From: Sipunculus nudus
Lineage: Eukaryota > Annelida > Sipuncula > Golfingiida > Sipunculidae
Assembly: GCA_026874595.1 (NCBI GenBank)
Contig: CM049314.1
Span: 31,893,229-31,957,228 of the forward strand
Direction of reading: 5' to 3'
Length of the DNA stretch: 64,000 nt
Shown here one piece after another: positions 49,623-62,174 of this stretch. Numbering within the stretch: the first letter of the stretch is position 1; the number at the start of each line of letters is the position of its first letter. Made by a program: the position numbers and the translations under genes. The notes under the pieces were generated by a model. It did not search any database. It had not been told where the DNA came from and saw only the letters and a program-made list of their open reading frames with translations.

Positions 49623-50766
49623 GATACAATTATGCCGACTGGAGTCTGGCAGTCAAGGATTCTCACTCAGTTGATATTGGCCTTCAGTCAACATGTGATG
49701 ACTTGAATTTTGAACATGAAAAGACATTAAGATCCATATTCTAAGTAAATGTTAAACAATAATACATTTGTGTTGTTTTTTTATAAAATGAAAATATAAG
49801 CATGTTGGTAAATAGAATACCAATACATTAGATATTAAGTTAACATTTATATGTATGTATATATGTATAGTATTTATATTAAATTATTACATATAAAATA
49901 TATTTTATGTGCTGGAAACAGATTTTACATAGACAACAGAAAAATATTTGTGATATTAGTTAACAAATAGCATGTGTGATATTGAACAAGTGGATCAGGA
50001 ACAGGAAAATTGCTGCCCCCCCCCCCCCCCCCCACCCAACACAAAAAAAAACAAATCTAGAAATACGTGCTGTTTTTTGTTTTTGCTGTTTCATTTCTAA
50101 CTTTTTGCCTGTGACGTCACACTTTGCACCAGCCAATCACATCAGGCCCCATTCTCTGTACAGGATGTCATCGACTGCTTGCTATTAGGCTTACCTAACC
50201 TGTAGTCCCATATACACGATAGAACATGGAAATGTGGGCCGAATATGTGAATGCATGCAAACACTTGTTGGGCGTACTTATGGAACAATGAAACTGGGAA
50301 TATTGGCAGGTTTTAGTGAATGGAAACAAGGGTTGCGGAGTACCGACATGAAGGACCGCCCATAAAGGCGAGGTATTCCTGAGAATACAAATTTAAATGC
50401 TAAATGGCAAGAGAAAGCTCAAAATTTCATAAGAGGATATACTTGTATAATCATAATTTTTCTAAACGTGTTACTTACGTCGTTTTTATAGTTATGTTAA
50501 ATTTAGAGTGATGTATGGCTATATTGATCTCCTCGTTTACTATTTTTTAAGGCTGGTATATAACAGCAATAATATCAGCTGCTTTTTCATGAAATGAAAG
50601 TCGAGGCTTTATTGTTCAGTGATATTGGTATCAAATTTAAGGTATACAGTTTTTAGATAATTTACTTGTATTTTGTGAAGAGGAAATAAGCGGGGAAGAT
50701 TGAACTGAAGGTCATGGGGACGATTCCCATACGGATATAACCGTTTTTTCTATGTTATATCAATCG

Positions 50767-50825
<59 letters not shown>

Positions 50826-51219
50826 GCTTATGAACCTTTGTATATAAGATATATCAACTAAGTATAAGGTTGAAATATATTGTCAAGTAGGAGGGCAGAA
50901 ATGTAACACAAGTCTCTCACACTAATTATTGATATATAATTCCAATATATAAAACTTGCTGATGGGGATATATACCCCGTATTGACCCCCTTAGCCGAAT
51001 AATCACTCACCTGCTTACCTGTAAAGGAAGCAGCAAACATCGTACGAAATTAAACGGAATAGGTAATATCTTTTGATCTCCTAATTGATGGGTTGACATG
51101 GAGACGAATAAACTCTGAATTTCGAAACCGTACGGGCAGCGATTAGCATCAAAAATAGTAATATGCGTTCTCAGGAATGCTGGCCTCAGCCATGTTGATG
51201 GTTATTAAAGTGTGTTACT
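49623..51219. other. No recognised gene
   Basis: Non-coding, with a ~30-base C run near 50015-50030 and one (AT)n tract. Confidence 0.55.
50772..50822. repeat. (AT)n microsatellite
   Basis: About 25 AT units. Confidence 0.98.
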
Positions 51220-51548
51220 CCAGAACCCAGGTTTATTCTCTTATTGGCCCATATTTCCAGGATCATTGGTGCATGTGTAAATTCCACAGAGAAATGTTTG
51301 TATTCACTTATTCAGCCCATATTCTCTTGTTCAATCGTGCATATGTGACTGCACATTTGTGAATATTCCTAGAAATCCTCCCTGGGTCCGGCTCCTAAGC
51401 CGATGTACACCAATATCTCATCGATTCTTCACTGGCCCATTCTCGTCATAATAGCGTGAGTTATGTTCTGTAGAAACGCGCACATACACAGCACGGATCA
51501 ATACAAATGTGATTATCAGCTTATAGAGCGTTAGAACATATAAAACCG

Positions 51549-51553
<5 letters not shown>

Positions 51554-51614
<61 letters not shown>
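51554..51614. repeat. (AT)n microsatellite left of MITE
   Basis: About 30 AT units abutting the 51.6-kb MITE. Confidence 0.98.
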
Positions 51615-51618
<4 letters not shown>

Positions 51619-51789
51619 AACCTCATTGTCTCGAACACGCTAAAGTCGAATACCCCGCTTATGTCGAAGTTACAGACTCGATATTCCGGACAGCTCCAGT
51701 TAATTATTACCAAATACAATCCGCTTGTGTCGATCCTCAGATGTGTCAAAGTTTTCTGAGGGTCCCTTCGACTTCGACACATCAAGGTT

Positions 51790-51791
<2 letters not shown>
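51614..51791. mobile_element. Pogo/mariner-like MITE between microsatellites
   Basis: Imperfect terminal inverted repeats: GAAACCTCATTGTCTCGAA at the left, GAAACCTTGATGTGTCGAA read from the right. It sits directly between an (AT)n tract and a (CT)n-(AT)n tract. The related repeat copy at 17.1-18.0 kb has only a plain (AT)n here, so the element and flanks are an insertion or expansion. Confidence 0.6.

Positions 51792-51872
<81 letters not shown>
51790..51872. repeat. Compound (CT)n(AT)n microsatellite right of MITE
   Basis: About 11 CT units followed by about 30 AT units with one GT interruption. Confidence 0.98.
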
Positions 51873-52879
51873 TAACAGAGCATACAACACGAGCACTGGG
51901 CCCGGGCTTTTTAATGTTTCATAACTATTGCATTGATAGGGGCCAAAGGCCTGTCAGGGCTAGCATGACACAATGATATATTACCGATTCCGTAAATACT
52001 TATATTTCATAACTCTTACTGTTTATAACTCCCGGCAAAGCGGAGGAAATAAATCATGTTTCCAAGGTTACCGAGCCTTAAATATCATGTGGTACTGAGA
52101 GAAGATAAACATAAGGTATACACACTGTGAGGGTTATAGATATCTGGCCGTTGTAGTTTTTCAACTGTGAAAGAAAGATGAAAAGGATCAGAAATTTGAC
52201 ACGAAAGGGGCGAGGCATGGCCTGGAGGTAATTTTTAGACTAGGTCAGATTTCTTAAAATGAGGCTGCTGAAGGCATTTTGTGTTTACGGTGAGCAAACA
52301 TGCTCATCCTATGTTTTCAGATCTGCTGAATTCAAATTTAATGTTTGCCAAGCTGTAAATGTGACAGAAATTACTAAATTTTGCTTTCAAAAATTATTAG
52401 ACGAGAAACGAAATTTCAGTATTATCATAACATTTATCCCATATTTATTCGTCCGGTTACTTTTCATATAATCATATATGATTATATATTTATAACATTA
52501 CTCATGAAATTGCTATGAAATATCTTAAACTGGTACTCCGAACCAGCACTATCATTTAAAGTAGATTTGCCTGTCCATGTGTAACCGTTCGAGTAAAGGT
52601 TTTATGGAAATAAGTTGAGGGACCTTTGTGCAATCCAGCTAAGAGCAAACTTACAAACTGACAAGAGTGAAAACATAGCCCCATTAGCGGTGTAATAATG
52701 TGAATATCACAGATGCGTTTGAAATATTTATTAAAAATACTAAAGATATTCTGCTTCACACAGAGACTTACCTGTTCAAGGTACATGCATATACATGCCA
52801 TAAATATATCCAGGTATTGTCTATCAGATAAAGTCACTGGTTATAAAACATGTAGGCTAACAATATTGAGCTTCAAAAC

Positions 52880-52881
<2 letters not shown>

Positions 52882-52927
<46 letters not shown>
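52882..52927. repeat. (AT)n microsatellite
   Basis: About 23 AT units. Confidence 0.98.
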
Positions 52928-52928
<1 letters not shown>

Positions 52929-53013
52929 CAAATGGAGAGTGTAACGGTTTCAAAACGTCCACATCCTAACAAAACTTTGAAAACCTCGAACAATGTCAAA
53001 TGGACGTGTTTCC

Positions 53014-56000
53014 TTACTTATTCATCCTCAGTGTTGACATTTTTACAATTATTTCCGTTTTGCATTTACATGCTTCCACACATGCCAGACCTACTTTTCT
53101 CCAGCTGCACATATTAGTCAGACAGTCTTTAGAGCAACAACAGGGCAATATTTCAGAACATACTTCCAGGATGGGTGGAAGTGAAAGTAATTGAGGAAAA
53201 AATGCCCACTCGTCACCATTAATTCCGTATCTGTTACAGCAGGTAGATCTGGAAAAGTAAATTGTGCTTGATTCCATACACGTGCTCGATATGGGGCTCG
53301 AATTATGCAGAATCTGACTGTGTTGTAGTTGGCTGTAGAGGCTCCTGTGCTATTCACATGCAGAAATGCTTAACTCTGACTTCATCACACAGGCAATCCG
53401 TATAACAAACATGTGCATTTTTCCGGCAGATTTCATCTTTTTCTCTGTAACTGGGCCTTTTCATGTTGCCTTGGCCATTGAACTGAGGCACACTATCACA
53501 TTCAGTGTTGGCATGGAATGTTTCGATATGAGAAACTGTTATGTTTTACTGTATATGATGGACTGGGGTGTATTTTTTCCTTATTCGCTGTTCCAGCCTT
53601 CACAAAGAGTTTTGAGCATCTCATTTTGTCAAAATGACCCAACAGAAGAATCAGAAATCTGTATCACGTACCGACACAACTACTGGATCTGTCCTGGCAA
53701 GAATGTAATGCAGGATCATTTTTGTGTCAGCTTCTTCATTATCAGCTTCTTTCGGGGTCACCTCAAACACTGGATCCGTTGACTTTACAGTGGTCGCATC
53801 TCTGAATCCACAAGATTCAACCAATAATTTGCCTGGAAGGCTGTTCACTATCTTGTGCTTGTACAGCAAGAAAACTAGGTCTGTTTTGTTTTCTTCAACA
53901 GCAAGGAATCCCATCCAGTCTGAGGGCAGAGGAACTGATGGACCGTCCATTCGACGTCGAACTGGTCAAAACCCTTGTGTTGGTTTGATCCTTTGATACT
54001 TTGATCGTCTGCACTCTGTATCTGTCAAATGTGACGTCGATTTGCTAGAATCCTGCTCCCAGTTGGTAAACAGTCGCTGCAGACGTTGTAGCATAGTCAC
54101 CAAAAGTGTTTGATTCCTTGGTCTTATCAGAGGCCGCCACCAGGGCTTGACCATCAATCAGGAGGGAACTATGTTCATCAACCAACACATGAGATTGGGT
54201 TTCTATGCCCCTTGTCAGTATATCTGCAAGGGCAGATTTATTTGCGGAATGTAGAATGCCACTTGTGGCCAAAGCCTTGGAAACAGGCATGAGCTCCAAA
54301 TTAATGGCACGTTCTGCTCTGTATGGCGTTATTAGCCGTTGTATTATACTTCAATCACTGTTATTGAATACGCCATATTCCCTCAATGATGTTTTTTCTT
54401 TATCGTTATCATCTTACATCCTTTGTGCAATTGCATACAAGGAGACAAAGGCTGGTGCCTTGTTCTTCGGAATGGACGCCTTTAGGTACACATGCTGAGT
54501 GCATTCAATAGTCTTACACAAACGTTTCTCGTGAATTGATTCAGTTGTTTCTTATTAAGCAGTTCCGCATTCAACATCAGTTCTTGAACTGAACTGGTTG
54601 CTAGATCATTTTTGTCATATTTTCAACATTGAACTTGTGTTTATTGAATACGCCATGTCCCCCCAAATGATGTTGCTATTCGCTCTTCATCTTGGTTATA
54701 TATCATCCTTGTATCCCTTGTCCATTCATTGTGTGTATATTCCTCGTCTTCGTGTTTTCTAAGCTACATTACCTGCTTGGAATCGACAGCCCTTAGATTA
54801 TAGAAAATGGCCCATCGACTTAATGACGAGTCTATTCTATTGATGCCTACCAATCCGCCACATTTCTTCCCTGTTGCATTCAACCACTGTGTACTGTGGT
54901 CTTGGGCTACCTGGTTGAATTCCGATTTGCATCTTTTACAACAAAGTTTCCTCGTTCAAACTCTTTGAGAATAGTTTGCGGGAGTTTGGCCATTACCCAC
55001 ATAAAAACTGTGCCCCATCTCGCAGAAATAATATGATCATTTCGGCAGATGTACGGGAGCCAGTTTAAGGCACAGAGATGAAGAGATCCAACATACCATC
55101 CCTTTGTATCTGATGAAGTGTATCAAGTTGCTGACAATGTCCATATATTGCAACTAGAAGGCAAAATTTGGATTCTCATCTGTCAGTAGATTGAGGAAGT
55201 CGTTCACGAGATGCTGAGTACAGATGTTTTCTTATAACGGTTCAAATACACGTTGTCTCGGTAAGACACAGTTCTGCTCTCAGATGTGTGTGCACACGGT
55301 CTAAGTGGGCAAATAATCTTGGATGCAGTATTTGCCTTAATGCCTGAAACCTGAGTTTGTTAGCTCGGACAGCACGAGCATATCCGTTACCATTCATGAA
55401 TTGCTCCTCAGCATTTGAACCTAGCACCCCACATTCGACCCAAAGCTCCAAATGTCCAGATTCATTCATATGCCGACCGATAACACCAAGGAAGTTCATT
55501 GTGTATGCTGCCCTCTAAGACAAGGTGTCAAGCATGTTTCTAGTGAGGCACGGACCACTTTCGTTTTACAGTAAGGACGACGTATTCTTGGTTCATGATA
55601 AGGCAACGTGTAGTACTCTTGTCACTACAGTGTTCAAGGAGTCAATTTAATGTGCAGGAGCCTGGATGATTGGGAGCTATACTATGATGGTCTGTTCTGG
55701 GTTGTTCGTGGTAATGTGCTCATTAAATTACGTCCACGATGGTGACGGCTTCTCGGTCTACACATTATAAAAGCCATATCCTTTGCGCCTGCCAAACTTA
55801 TAGCTTTCTTCGGCTGTATGAAACAGTTTGGTGATATGTTATCTCTCAAAGGAATGTGCACGGGTCTTAGAAATGCTGGTTCCAAAGAGAATATTCGCTT
55901 TCGTTGGACCTCTTTGCCACGCTGCTACCTGGGATGCATGGAAGATTTATTCGTCAAGAGTTAACTCGTGTATATCCTCATTTTCAGCTGACATATAAAT

Positions 56001-56171
56001 AAAACGTCCTCCCGCCCGGTTAGGCGGGACAACAGCGCCGGCATGATCCGTGGACTTTAGTGTTCTCTCAGGAAAAGCATTATCAATATTGATGACTTCA
56101 CGGTCTTGCGAACATGCATAATGAGTCCATTCAGCCGTATCGGCTGCCTCAACCGTTGCTTTTAACGTCAC
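53014..56171 (-). pseudogene. Decayed high-copy metazoan gene with PIN-like segment and Cys-rich C-terminus
   Basis: A series of minus-strand fragments in different frames follows the order of a large uncharacterised protein family that is abundant and repeat-like in fish, cnidarian and mollusc genomes (recalled, not searched). 56171-55947: KATVEAADTAEW, FPERTLKSTDHAG, NRAGGRFIYMSAEN. 55499-55242: FLGVIGRHMNESGHLELW, VRANKLRFQAL. About 55200-54820: NPNFAF, QYMDIVSNLIHFIR, then NFVVK-related and KKCGGLVGINR words. 54299-54045: NKSALADIL, LLIDGQALV, NTFGDYA. 53950-53651: PLPSDWMGFLAVEENKTDL, EEADTKMILH, VSVRDTDF, the acidic PIN-like residues. 53357-53118: YRARVWNQAQ, LPAVTDTE. 53277-53014: CCCSKDCLTNMCSWRKVGL with C-x3-C-x-C, a Cys cluster. 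Stops and frameshifts separate the pieces, so this copy is dead. No terminal repeats were identified. Confidence 0.7.
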
Positions 56172-56944
56172 TAGCGTGTGGTATTATCTGCGCCCCATGG
56201 ATTATGTTTTTTTTTCGCTGACGGTAAGCGGCCGTATATTTGACAACGGTCCAAATAAGCGCTATGTTGTGAATGTGCGGTACTGGGATGGTTAATTAAA
56301 AGGACTTCTGGTTGTAGCCATTATGAAAAAGTGAGTACCCATAATCATGAGTTAATTGAGATCTCTCCAACATATATTTACGAATTATTTATTTTCTGTT
56401 GTATGACAGGTGAAGTGAACATCATTGACATCGAATCAATGCTTTGATATTTATCAAGTAAAATGTCATCTTTCATCAGTTGCATTATAACTCACCCTTC
56501 ACCCATGCTTTATGTACACAAACTAACAGGTCAGTTTAACAGTTGAAACAAACTCCGTATAATTTGCAGAGAATCTGAAGTAATTACATGCAATGACAGA
56601 AGCCATTCTAGGAGATTATGTAATTGCTACGACCGTTTACAAAAAGAAAAATGCAATATTGGAGCCAGATTATATTTCGTGAAAGATAAACATAAACCAA
56701 CGCGAATTCCAAATCGAGTACAAAACGTGTTCCTTGGACACAGGTCTTTTAATGTTTCATATCCATGATATTGATTTTTCTAGGACCTGTTATGACAAGC
56801 ATAGCAAACTGTTATGTTGCTGTAGATACCAGTCTTTAAATACTTACACCGCCGTCAGGTTGTTATAGTTATAATATTTCCTCCTTGAAGCAGGGGCATA
56901 ACCAAAGGGGGCGGCAGGGGGCCATCCCCCCCCCCCCCCCCCCC
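56172..56944. other. No recognised gene
   Basis: Upstream side of the decayed 53-56 kb gene. It ends in a GC-rich patch starting CAGGGGCATAACC (56891) that resembles a hAT-MITE end, followed by a C run. Confidence 0.5.
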
Positions 56945-57988
56945 ATATCCAGTATTCCCATCCTGCCGGAATTTCACTTAATCTAATAATGATAAAATTT
57001 TCTAAAAACACAATCATGATATTCCTGTTACAGGTATCAATGCACATGCAGTAATCAATGTATGACAGATTCAGAAATAATGTCCCGGTGACAGGTCTCT
57101 ATGTAAAAATTGTTGCAGATGAAAATGTACAGTAATGAAATGATGTTAATTAGAACTGATATTCTTTTGTTTTATACTATAATTTTCCAGCAGGCATTTA
57201 TTGTCTGAAAGGTTTATCCTCGAATCTCATGCAAAGTAGACGGGGCGGTGAGGTGATCCCCACCCCTAGCTCCTACACAAAACACTCCTGAAAAGCAAGG
57301 ATGAAGGCTTCCAAATGTGTTCGAGTGTAAATAAATAAGTAGAGAACGTGGTCATAACCATACTGTCGGTGATGTTAATGAACATAAGATTAGTGTAGCA
57401 GGGTTGACATTTATTGGTAACAGTATATAAATAGATAAGAGCTTGATTAGTCATGCCCCCCCCCCCCATATCCAGTATTCCCATCCTGCCGGAATTTCAC
57501 TTAATCTAATAATGATAAAATTTTCTAAAAACACAATCATGATATTCCTGTTACAGGTATCAATGCACATGCAGTAATCAATGTATGACAGATTCAGAAA
57601 TAATGTCCCGGTGACAGGTCTCTATGTAAAAATTGTTGCAGATGAAAATGTACAGTAGTGAAATGATGTTAATTAGAACTGATATTCTTTTGTTTTATAC
57701 TATAATTTTCCAGCAGGCATTTATTGTCTGAAAGGTTTATCCTCGAATCTCATGCAAAGTAGACGGGGCGGTGAGGTGATCCCCACCCCTAGCTCCTACA
57801 CAAAACACTCCTGAAAAGCAAGGATGAAGGCTTCCAAATTTGTTCGAGTGTAAATAAATAAGTAGAGAACGTGGTCATAACCATACTGTCGGTGATGTTA
57901 ATGAACATAAGATTAGTGTAGCAGGGTTGACATTTATTGGTAACAGTATATAAATAGATAAGAGCTTGATTAGTCATGCCCCCCCCCA
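56945..57988. repeat. 523-bp tandem duplication, nearly identical
   Basis: Unit starts at 56945 and 57468. By eye the units differ at two bases (A/G near 57136/57658 and G/T near 57319/57840) plus poly-C length. Each begins at a C run and the ATATCCAGTATTCCC word. Either a very recent duplication or an assembly artefact. Minus-strand frames in it are chance frames copied twice. Confidence 0.9.
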
Positions 57989-58173
57989 CCCAAAAAAAGT
58001 TATGAACCTGAAGACTAAGAGGTGTTGAATTAAGATAATTTCTTAATCTTTGGCTAAATATTAACCAAAAAGCGCCGATCCAGTGCCGACCAGTTGGTAC
58101 ATTTTGTTTATATTTTCGCTTTTCAAAAAGGTTATATGGTTATAACTTATAATATGTTGCTGCAAAAAATCTT

Positions 58174-58668
58174 TAGGTGTGTGATGATAAACCGCTGCAA
58201 ATTATTCTTCCGGTGTGTGATGGCAATCCTCTGCAGCATGCTCTTTTGGTGTGTGGTGATAATCCTCTGCAGCATTTTCTTTTGGTGTTTGATGACAATC
58301 CTCTGCAGCATTTTTTTTTGGTGTGTGATGACAATCCTCTGCAGCATTCTCTTTTGGTGTGTGATGATAACCCTCAGCAGCATTCTCTTTTGGTGTTTAA
58401 TGACATATCTCTGCAGCATTTTCTTTGGTGTGTGATGACAATCATCTGCAGCATTCCTTTGGTGGGTAATGACAATCCTCTGCAGCATTCTCTTTTGGTC
58501 TGTGATGACAATCCACTGCAGCATTCTCTTTTGGCGTTGGATGATAATCCTCTGCAGTATTTTCTTTTGGTGTGTGATGATAATCCTCTGCAGCATTTTC
58601 TTATGGTGTGTGATGACAATCCTCTGCAGTATGCTCTTTTACTGATTGATGACATACCTCTGCAGCAT
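58174..58668. repeat. 36-bp minisatellite
   Basis: About 14 units on the theme GTGTGATGACAATCCTCTGC AGCATTCTCTTTTG, mostly 36 bases with two shorter ones. Because 36 is divisible by three, long frames stay open on both strands (a 12-residue repeat with DDNPLQH in one direction and MLQRIVITHQK in the other). Not called as a gene, since no flanking coding sequence fits. Confidence 0.85.
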
Positions 58669-59240
58669 ATATATATATACACACAACGGAGTTTTCTCAT
58701 GGGTGAGGGAGCTAGTTGTCCGGAAATTTTGAACGGTTGCGCTTTTATCGGTGGGCGCCGGGGGGGGGGGGGGGGCTCTGTGAACAAAGCCAATGTTACC
58801 AGGTTAAGCAAATATGGTCATAAACAACCAGTGCTCAGAGGTCTTCAATGTTCAGCCATAGAGAGGGAAATACCACTTTAGCTCTTATCGTATTCACATA
58901 AAGTCGTGCATGAGCATGCACCGCTGTTCTTTAAGGACCTAATAAATGTAAGTTCACCTGGGACATCTCTGACACCTGAAAATACCATCCAGTGATACAT
59001 TCCCTCAGAAAGATGCAGCCAAATTGGGTATAACCTGCCGGACTGTTTGAGAAACATTAATAAATTAAACATTGCAGAGGATTTAAGCGTGCTCTTTAAC
59101 ATGCTCTTTATTTTGTCCATGGAAAACCCAGAATAGCATCCAAAAAAAGTTTCATTCGATTTATCAGTCTTTTTTTTTTTTAATTTAAAGTGCCTTAGGG
59201 TTTCCTGTGTCGTGAATAAGGCGCTATGAAAATGTTTTAC

Positions 59241-59286
<46 letters not shown>

Positions 59287-59314
59287 TTTCGTGAATAAGG
59301 CGCTATGTAGATGT

Positions 59315-59357
<43 letters not shown>

Positions 59358-59965
59358 TAAAAAAAATAATACATTTAATAATAAAAGTACGCCACAACAA
59401 CGCAAAGGGGTGATCGGGCGTTTATTTTAGGTCAAGGAAACGTATTCCGAAACTCAGTTCAATATCATATAACACACTTGCCTGTAAAAAGAAGTATTAA
59501 AATAGACTATGCATATAATGAAAGAAATTTCTTGAAGAAAAAAAAACTATTTATTTTACCATTCAAAAACTATATGGTTTGTAATTTATAAAAGAGCTAT
59601 CGACACATCCGTCAAATCGTAAATAACTATGTTTTTGAACATTAATGACTTTAACTTGAAAAATGAGTTTGACCATCTTCCATTTACCCAGGTTATGGCA
59701 GCTATATTTTCAATGATCCTGCTTTATTGAGCTAATCCGGCATCTATTTCATTAATAATTAACAAGTTTTTATTCGAAAGCTATACTATTATGCATTCTT
59801 TAAAGGGATTGGTGCAAGAACACGAATTTGTAACAATAGTGTGATTTTACATTTTAATGTAGCATTAATTCCAGCATGTCTTGCATTTTTATCTTTCATT
59901 CGTACTTTTATAGAGTTAATACTGTTATTTCACAAATAGCACACTTCTAAACCATGATAAATTAA
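58669..59965. other. No recognised gene apart from simple repeats
   Basis: Contains a 15-base G run near 58760 and the (TAA)n pair. The 175-codon minus frame at 58878-59405 gets its length from translated TAA/AAT repeats (Ile and Leu runs). Confidence 0.55.
59242..59357. repeat. Paired (TAA)n microsatellites
   Basis: Two TAA/AAT runs (about 59242-59286 and 59318-59357) separated by ~30 bp. The word GTGAATAAGGCGCTATG occurs before each run, so repeat plus flank was duplicated. Confidence 0.95.
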
Positions 59966-60087
59966 TATAGAGGGGAACCTCTTCTGACGGGCAACGAAAT
60001 CTATAACCTCCCTACTAAGGGCACCTCACCATATGCGGGCGAAATGTCCGGTCCCGACAGTGTCCGTAATTTAGAGGTTCTACTGTA
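59966..60087. mobile_element. Pogo-like MITE (~122 bp)
   Basis: Inverted ends TATAGAGGGGAACCTCTTC and, from the right, TACAGTAGAACCTCTAAA, with TA at both borders. The TACAGTAGAACCTC terminus is characteristic of pogo/Tigger-type elements. The internal sequence resembles 27730-27916. Confidence 0.6.
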
Positions 60088-60739
60088 TTTTACTTACTTG
60101 GTCGACTTGAAATTTATTTGTACCTAGCTAGAACAAACCACTTCATTGATTCGAGCAAGGTAACATAGCAGGTTCTGTTTGTATGCAACCGCCAACTATT
60201 GTATATCGTTAATTTCATAACTGAAGGTTTGATATCACACAGTTCCCCAGAAGGAGACGCTTGTGAATAGACTTGGATATCTCTTTTTAAACTAGCCATG
60301 ATAACATGCTACACAGGCCTTCTAAAATAAACTGATAGGAGCCTGCGAGTCATGAGACATGTCATAACAGGACATCCATTCTAAGGGTCGGATCAAAATA
60401 TTTGACATGTGGTAGTATTTGGCATCATCTTTTACGGTCATGTTTTATTTGCTAAATAATGAGGAAATAATGCTGTTACACAAAATTGTCAAGCCGTTAT
60501 TAGTAACTGCTTGTACTTCCAACTCAGTGACACAGCGTATTCAGTAAGTAAGAAATCGATGTTTGGGTGGCAAGCTGCCGCTATTTTTAAACGAGCAAAA
60601 TTTGGCGTCGCGCTACCTGGCCTGCCATCTAGCGGAATCTGGCAGAACAATCATGTGAATCATGGCTGGCCACACCAAAGCGTAATTGACCTTTACATCT
60701 ACGTAGACCGAGGTTGACAAAAATTAAATAAGGCTGAAA

Positions 60740-60905
60740 CGGGCTCATAAAACGGGGATCAAAATAAATCAGGCTGAAAAAAGAGGGATCACATTTAAAT
60801 AAGGTTGGTAAAGGAAGGATCAAGTAAAACTGGTTTAATAAAAGAGTGATCAAAATAAATCAAGCTGATAAAAGAGGGGAATCAGGCTGATACAGGAGGG
60901 ATCCA
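60740..60905. repeat. Short version of the 30-bp minisatellite
   Basis: About six units of the 18.8-19.7 kb repeat in the second copy of the segmental duplication, with the same flanks (the GACCTTTACATC word before, the CCAAGGCCTAACGC word after). Confidence 0.8.
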
Positions 60906-61797
60906 AACAAATCAAGATCATAAGCGAGGGTGTCCTTAGAGTCCCCAAGGCCTAACGCATTTTTAAATTTAAAAATTAAGGTTTTCTTGGGTATCTTGTG
61001 AAGCGAAAATAAAACAAAAACTCGTGCATTTGTTAATGTCTAAAATGTTTAGGTCGTCTAAATTTTTATTTTCCATATGACTTTTATTCTTCAACGTAAA
61101 TTGGGTGAATGAACAACGATTCGGGTGTAGTTTATTAAAAACAGGATACCCTCAGGTGCATCAGTAACAGTTCCTTTAATATATTTATGAGAGTGCTCTT
61201 CAACATTATTCTGCATATGCATATCATTTTAGGTTATCTTATGACCTTAATAAAATGCTTCATATATAACAATTTTTTTTCAAAGTTGTGATAAAACGGT
61301 CATGGAATTTTTTTGAAGATCATTAAAAATCATGAAGGTGTGGTAAGCAAGATCCCATTAAGACATGCTTGTAAAAATAAATCAGACTAATACTGATAAG
61401 CATAAGTATACAAAAGATGGATCGATGGCGAGCGTGCTGTAAAAATGTATTACATCTTCACATTATATTATAGCTTTTCCCTCTGTCATTTTCAAAATAG
61501 TTTGCACAAGCACGAGAAGGGTAGATGAAATAAAAAAATAAGAAACATTTGTGTAATCCATTGTTATTCACTCCGGAATTCACTTATGCAGCACATATTC
61601 CAAGGTTCTTTCGTGTCGAAGCAACTGAACATTTATGAAAATTCATCCCTTGATGACGTTCCTGGATCCGGGTTATGTGACGGATCCACACCAAAATCTA
61701 CTCGACTCGTCTAATGCTCAATTCTGAAATGCAATGAACATTTTATATGAATACGTGAGTTATATTGTGAAAATAACACACAAACACACGATATGGA

Positions 61798-61989
61798 ATG
61801 AACGCGTGCCCTTTCAGAGAAGGCAAATATGTTCAAACAAATATTTATGATGAAATGAACCCATCAACTCCTATAAATCACCCCGCTGTACCGCAGTCAG
61901 GTTTGAGCTACAAAGACTCTTATTTTACGACTAAACAAGGAGATGTTTTAGTAGTCTGGAGTTGGGAAAAGCTCGAGAAACAGGCCTGA
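61798..61989 (+). CDS. Weak candidate coding exon
   Basis: An open frame with biased composition follows a CCCTTTCAG acceptor-like site ending at about 61819. From there it reads EGKYVQTNIYDEMNPSTP, later LSYKDSYF, and ends VWSWEKLEKQA-stop. Pro/Ser/Tyr-rich sequence with Tyr motifs resembles a receptor cytoplasmic tail, but no family is recognised and the true start is unknown. Could be chance. Confidence 0.2.
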   Translation: MNACPFREGKYVQTNIYDEMNPSTPINHPAVPQSGLSYKDSYFTTKQGDVLVVWSWEKLEKQA

Positions 61990-62174
61990 ATGGCCATTTT
62001 AGAAATGTGATACTTGTGATGCTCATTATATATAGTGTGCATAAATAATATCAGTTAAGGGTATGTAAATTATAAACATACATAAGACCTATATAATGTA
62101 ACACTGTTATTTTATTTGGGCTGAATTTCAAAGAAAAAAAGTTTCCCAGTAAAACCATCCTGTATTTTTTTTAC

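Larger units (their letters stand above)
51220..52545. repeat. Dispersed repeat A, copy 2
   Basis: Sister of 17113-17990. Between about 51345 and 51872 it holds an extra segment made of unique sequence, (AT)n, the 51.6-kb MITE, (CT)n and (AT)n. Confidence 0.75.

Noticed and set aside
53366-53782. 138-residue plus-strand frame
   Set aside because: It lies antisense to the decayed PIN-like family gene, whose minus-strand words are recognisable.
58177-58881. 234-residue open frame on the plus strand
   Set aside because: Length comes from a 36-bp tandem repeat; the antisense is equally open and the non-repeat tail has no domain.
58878-59405. 175-residue minus-strand frame with Leu/Ile runs
   Set aside because: It translates (TAA)n microsatellites; not a membrane protein gene.
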